A program made the position numbers and the translations under genes. This document shows, piece after piece, positions 6,303-8,096 of a stretch of 8,096 nt of DNA. The notes beneath the pieces are model-generated. The model was not told where the DNA came from and made no database searches. It was given only the letters and a program-made list of their open reading frames with translations. The stretch is taken from positions 1 through 8,096 of the forward strand of contig DMRT01000134.1 of assembly GCA_003455235.1 (NCBI GenBank), in the 5' to 3' direction. Origin of the DNA: Chitinophagaceae bacterium (GTDB taxonomy: Bacteria; Bacteroidota; Bacteroidia; Chitinophagales; Chitinophagaceae). Numbering within the stretch: position 1 is the first letter of the stretch; every line of letters starts with the position of its first letter.

Positions 6303-6310
6303 TATTTTTG
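6303..6310 (+). promoter_or_regulatory. Bacteroidota -7 promoter element for the sdh operon
   Basis: TATTTTTG matches the TAnnTTTG consensus exactly and lies 30 bases before the sdhC ATG. Transcription would start near 6316-6318, giving a leader of roughly 24 bases. A TTTTTG at 6285-6290 is closer than the usual -33 spacing, so the -33 element is uncertain. Confidence 0.55.
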
Positions 6311-6329
6311 TATCCCAACTAACAACCTA

Positions 6330-6344
6330 ATGCTTTCGCTATGA
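6330..6344 (+). other. Four-codon mini-ORF (MLSL) overlapping the sdhC start
   Basis: ATG CTT TCG CTA TGA begins 11 bases before sdhC, and its TGA stop overlaps the sdhC ATG in an ATGA arrangement. This could couple initiation or tune sdhC translation. It could also be accidental, as no Shine-Dalgarno sequence marks either start. Confidence 0.25.
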
Positions 6345-7009
6345 CCTGGAAACATTTTTTCACTTCTTCCATCGGTAAGAAACTGGTAATGGGCCTGACG
6401 GGGCTTTTTTTAATATCTTTCCTGGTGATCCACTGCACCATCAATTCCATGATCTTTTTCAACGACGGGGGAGAGATGTTCAACACCTATGCTCATTTTA
6501 TGAGCCACAATTACATCGTCCGGGTGATTGAAATCGGTTTATTTGCCGGGCTGCTGGTTCACATCATCCAGGGGTTGATGCTGATGAAACAGAACAGCGC
6601 CGCCCGTCCCGTGAAATACGAGGTAAATGCTGTAAGCGAAAACAGCAAATGGTACAGCCGCAGCATGGGATTACTGGGAACCCTATTACTGTTTTTCCTC
6701 ATCCTGCATATTTCCAAATTTTTTGTCAATACCAAGATAGCCCTGTACAGCGGCGATGAACCGCACAATACCTACGAAGAAATGAAAGAATACTTTCAGC
6801 AGTTGTGGGTGGTAGTCGCTTATATAGCCGGTGTTGTTTCTTTGTTCTGGCATTTGCTGCACGGGTTTCCCAGCGCCTTTCAAACACTGGGCATTAACCA
6901 CAAACGCTATACCCCCATCATCCAAATGGCCGGCACGGCATTTTCCGTTATTGTGTGCATCCTGTTTGCGCTGATGCCCCTTGCCTTTTATCTTGGCTGG
7001 ATCAATTAA
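6341..7009 (+). CDS. sdhC: Succinate dehydrogenase cytochrome b subunit (SdhC, di-heme b558 type)
   Basis: This is the membrane anchor of respiratory complex II, passing electrons from succinate to menaquinone. The 222 residues contain five hydrophobic helices at about 14-40, 57-83, 105-130, 152-178 and 190-217, the layout of the single-subunit di-heme cytochrome b in Bacteroidota and epsilonproteobacteria. Candidate axial heme ligands are H31 in helix I, H74 in helix II, H123 in helix III and H171 or H174 in helix IV. Their spacing is close to that of H44, H93, H143 and H182 in Wolinella FrdC. The sequence [11 protein letters not shown] near the N-terminus is typical of the family. It begins the operon, with sdhA starting 29 bases after its TAA, and a -7 box stands 30 bases upstream. 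Confidence 0.95.
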   Translation: MTWKHFFTSSIGKKLVMGLTGLFLISFLVIHCTINSMIFFNDGGEMFNTYAHFMSHNYIVRVIEIGLFAGLLVHIIQGLMLMKQNSAARPVKYEVNAVSENSKWYSRSMGLLGTLLLFFLILHISKFFVNTKIALYSGDEPHNTYEEMKEYFQQLWVVVAYIAGVVSLFWHLLHGFPSAFQTLGINHKRYTPIIQMAGTAFSVIVCILFALMPLAFYLGWIN

Positions 7010-7038
7010 CATTACCTAATCAACCAATCAACTATACC

Positions 7039-8096
7039 ATGGCTTTAGATTCTAAGATACCTCACGGCGAAATGGATAAAAAATGGACCGATTACAAAGG
7101 TCATGTGAAACTGGTTAATCCTGCCAACAAGCGTAAACTGGAAGTGATCGTTGTTGGAACCGGGCTTGCCGGCGCTTCGGCTGCCGCCTCCCTCGGCGAA
7201 CTGGGATATAAAGTAAAAGCATTCTGTTTCCAGGACAGTCCACGCCGGGCGCACAGCATCGCCGCACAGGGTGGCATCAACGCTGCTAAAAATTACCAGA
7301 ACGACGGGGATTCTGTTTTCCGCCTGTTTTATGATACGGTGAAGGGTGGCGACTACCGGGCAAGAGAAGCCAATGTTCACCGCCTGGCCGAAGTTAGTGC
7401 TGCCATCATTGATCAATGTGTGGCCCAGGGTGTTCCCTTCGCCAGGGAATATGGTGGATTATTAAGTAACCGCAGTTTTGGAGGTACACAGGTACAACGC
7501 ACTTTTTATGCAGCCGGGCAAACCGGTCAGCAGTTACTGCTGGGTGCATACAGTGCATTGGAACGCCAGGTTGCCCTGGGCAATGTTACTCAGTATAGCC
7601 GACATGAAATGCTCGACGTGGTAATGATTGATGGAAAAGCACGGGGCATCATTGCCCGGGACCTTATCTCCGGTAAACTGGAACGGCATTTTGGACATGC
7701 GGTATTATTATGCACCGGCGGATACGGAAACGTTTTCTATTTAAGTACCAATGCCATGGGCAGCAATGTAACTGCAGCCTGGAAAGCGCATAAAAAGGGT
7801 GCCTTCTTCGGCAATCCCTGTTTTACACAGATACACCCCACCTGTATTCCCGTGAGCGGTGATCACCAGAGTAAGCTGACACTGATGAGTGAGAGTTTGC
7901 GTAACGACGGACGTATATGGGTCCCCAAACAAAAAGATGATAAACGCAAGGCAGTAGACATACCGGAAGAGGAAAGAGATTATTACCTCGAAAGAAGATA
8001 CCCTGCCTTTGGTAACCTGGTGCCCCGGGACGTGGCATCAAGGGCCGCCAAAGAAAGATGTGATGAAGGGTATGGCGTGGGCACAACAAAAATGGC
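7039..8096 (+). CDS. sdhA: Succinate dehydrogenase flavoprotein subunit (partial, C-terminus off window)
   Basis: SdhA is the catalytic FAD subunit of complex II, oxidising succinate to fumarate on the cytoplasmic side of the membrane. The visible part is 352 codons from the ATG at 7039, and the reading frame is still open at the right edge. [12 protein letters not shown] (38-49) is the FAD-binding dinucleotide loop. H72 in [13 protein letters not shown] is the histidine expected to hold FAD covalently. FTQIHPTC (262-269, H266), SESLRNDGR (284-292) and VPRDVASRA (328-336) supply active-site residues, with R330 at the position of the proton-transferring arginine of the family. A start at M12 is possible but less likely, because the first ATG follows sdhC closely. 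SdhB is expected just beyond the window. Confidence 0.97.
   Translation, partial: MALDSKIPHGEMDKKWTDYKGHVKLVNPANKRKLEVIVVGTGLAGASAAASLGELGYKVKAFCFQDSPRRAHSIAAQGGINAAKNYQNDGDSVFRLFYDTVKGGDYRAREANVHRLAEVSAAIIDQCVAQGVPFAREYGGLLSNRSFGGTQVQRTFYAAGQTGQQLLLGAYSALERQVALGNVTQYSRHEMLDVVMIDGKARGIIARDLISGKLERHFGHAVLLCTGGYGNVFYLSTNAMGSNVTAAWKAHKKGAFFGNPCFTQIHPTCIPVSGDHQSKLTLMSESLRNDGRIWVPKQKDDKRKAVDIPEEERDYYLERRYPAFGNLVPRDVASRAAKERCDEGYGVGTTKM

Noticed and set aside
1..8096. Defence system, CRISPR array, prophage or insertion sequence
   Set aside because: Every sizeable gene matches a housekeeping, envelope or secreted family, or one unknown cytosolic protein. There are no transposase, integrase, nuclease or spaced-repeat signals, and base composition looks even across the window by eye.

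Overview
The window looks like a chromosomal stretch from a Bacteroidota bacterium, probably of the Chitinophagaceae type. The evidence is a Por (type IX) secretion C-terminal sorting domain on a secreted protein, a TAnnTTTG-type -7 promoter element instead of a sigma70 -10 box, a lack of strong Shine-Dalgarno sequences, a Bacteroidota-style CtpA protease with a long C-terminal extension, and the five-helix single-subunit cytochrome b type of SdhC followed by SdhA. Family-level placement is inference. There is no sign of mobile DNA, tRNA, rRNA or CRISPR.

Layout. Positions 1-638 (minus) hold the N-terminal 212 codons of a cystathionine beta-synthase/cysteine synthase-type PLP enzyme that runs off the left edge. 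A 285-bp gap follows, with that gene's candidate promoter and a strong hairpin terminator abutting the next gene. Positions 924-2513 (minus) encode a CtpA/Prc-type S41 peptidase. A 94-bp divergent promoter region carrying inverted repeats separates it from a rightward pair: a BadF/BagG-type amino-sugar kinase (2608-3450) and MurQ, the MurNAc-6-phosphate etherase (3459-4274). Next is a secreted protein with a beta-propeller-like body and a type IX sorting domain (4349-5581), closed by a textbook terminator (5604-5635). A protein of unknown function with a forced non-ATG start occupies 5704-6267. Finally a clear -7 element precedes sdhC (6341-7009) and sdhA (7039 to beyond the right edge), the start of the succinate dehydrogenase operon.

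How the genes work together. The kinase and MurQ form a compact peptidoglycan-recycling or scavenging unit: phosphorylated MurNAc is the MurQ substrate and its product GlcNAc-6-P enters amino-sugar metabolism. SdhC and SdhA are respiratory complex II subunits, with SdhB expected just outside the window. CtpA, the sorting-domain protein and the unknown protein appear to be separate transcription units. Most of the window is core metabolism. The less ordinary points are the unassigned kinase specificity, the unknown protein, the novel secreted propeller-like protein, and several inverted repeats in intergenic DNA.
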